Below, piece by piece: positions 14,694-14,991 of a stretch of DNA of 14,991 nucleotides (position 1 is the stretch's first letter; the number at the start of each line of letters is the position of its first letter). The stretch is from contig JAKZSU010000085.1 of the NCBI GenBank assembly GCA_047517485.1, forward strand, positions 1 to 14,991, in the 5' to 3' direction. Made by a program: the position numbers and the translations under genes. Source of the DNA: JAKZSU01 sp047517485. GTDB taxonomy: Bacteria > Pseudomonadota > Alphaproteobacteria > UBA7887. The notes below the pieces were generated by a model. The model did not search any database and was not told where the DNA came from. It was given only the letters and a program-made list of their open reading frames with translations.

Positions 14694-14991
14694 CCAGACT
14701 GCGCGGCGCGCAGACTGGCAAGCACGACCGCGCGCCCGAGCTTATGCGAGGCAGCCTGCGTGGCGCTTGAACGCGCTTTAAATAAACCGGACTGCGCGCC
14801 GCGCAGGCCGGCAAGCGCGACCGCGCGCCCGAGCTTATGCGAGGCAGCCCGCGTGGCACTTGAACGCGCTTTAAAAACAACCGGACTGCACGGTGTGCAG
14901 GACGGCAAGCGCGACCGCGCGCCCGAGCATATGCGAGGCAGCCTGCGTGGCACTTGAACGCGCTTTAAAAACAACCGGACTGCACGGTGTG
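14694..14991. repeat. Tandem array of 93-94 base structured repeats
   Basis: Units begin at 14694, 14787, 14881 and 14975; the last is cut by the window edge. Each unit has a short hairpin (CCGG..CTGCGC-3 nt-GCGCAG..CCGG type), then a conserved core from CAAGCGC to GCRCTTG, then CGCGCTTTAAA and an A-rich joint. Hairpin arms vary with matching changes on the other side: CTGCGC/GCGCAG becomes CTGCAC/GTGCAG in unit 3, and CCGG/CCGG becomes CCAG/CTGG in unit 1. The core is shared with the copy at 2814-2942. The array starts 15 bases after the ureohydrolase stop. It is not a CRISPR array, since there are no unique spacers. The open minus-strand frames across it are by-products of the repetition. 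Function unknown. Confidence 0.9.

Noticed and set aside
14561..14974. Repetitive protein with a period of about 31 residues on the minus strand over the repeat array
   Set aside because: The frame exists only because the 93-94 base repeat lacks stops. Unit lengths are not constant multiples of three, and the variation keeps base pairing, not amino acids.
14694..14991. CRISPR array
   Set aside because: The period is 93-94 bases with near-identical sequence throughout and no unique spacers; no cas genes are seen.

Overview
The window comes from a high-GC proteobacterium. The codon use and the protein relatives suggest an alphaproteobacterium; I cannot name a genus. All assignments rest on reading motifs and gene order by eye.

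Left part (1-2994): a FadR-type GntR regulator (368-1075) has a dyad-symmetric upstream region. It is followed by an ammonium/methylammonium transporter (1219-2571) and a 65-residue single-pass membrane protein of unknown function (2592-2789). This block ends with a structured intergenic repeat (2814-2942) and a stem-loop terminator (2962-2994). Convergent to it is an alpha/beta hydrolase of the dehalogenase/epoxide hydrolase type (2992-3847, minus strand). Its reading frame is broken at a run of 13 C, before its catalytic acid and histidine.

Right part (4074-14678): one long tightly packed plus-strand operon encodes the N-methylglutamate pathway for methylamine use. The order is mgsA, mgsB, mgsC (N-methylglutamate synthase), gmaS (gamma-glutamylmethylamide synthetase), mgdA, mgdB, and an mgdC-mgdD fusion (N-methylglutamate dehydrogenase, a sarcosine-oxidase-like complex). 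Methylamine is ligated to or exchanged onto glutamate, and N-methylglutamate is then oxidised, giving glutamate back and releasing the methyl carbon at the formaldehyde level. The last gene (13491-14678) is a ureohydrolase that resembles the nickel-dependent guanidine hydrolases more than agmatinases. It carries a histidine-rich insertion. Its position suggests that it could hydrolyse guanidine or an N-methylated guanidine and so supply methylamine to the operon.

Right edge (14694-14991): a tandem array of 93-94 base units, each a small hairpin plus a conserved core, runs off the window. The same core lies 12 kb away behind the transporter block, so this is a dispersed structured repeat family.

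The points most worth a second look are the ureohydrolase with its histidine-rich insertion at the end of a methylamine operon, the structured repeat family, the mgdC-mgdD fusion, the transporter-linked small membrane protein, and the homopolymer frameshift in the hydrolase.
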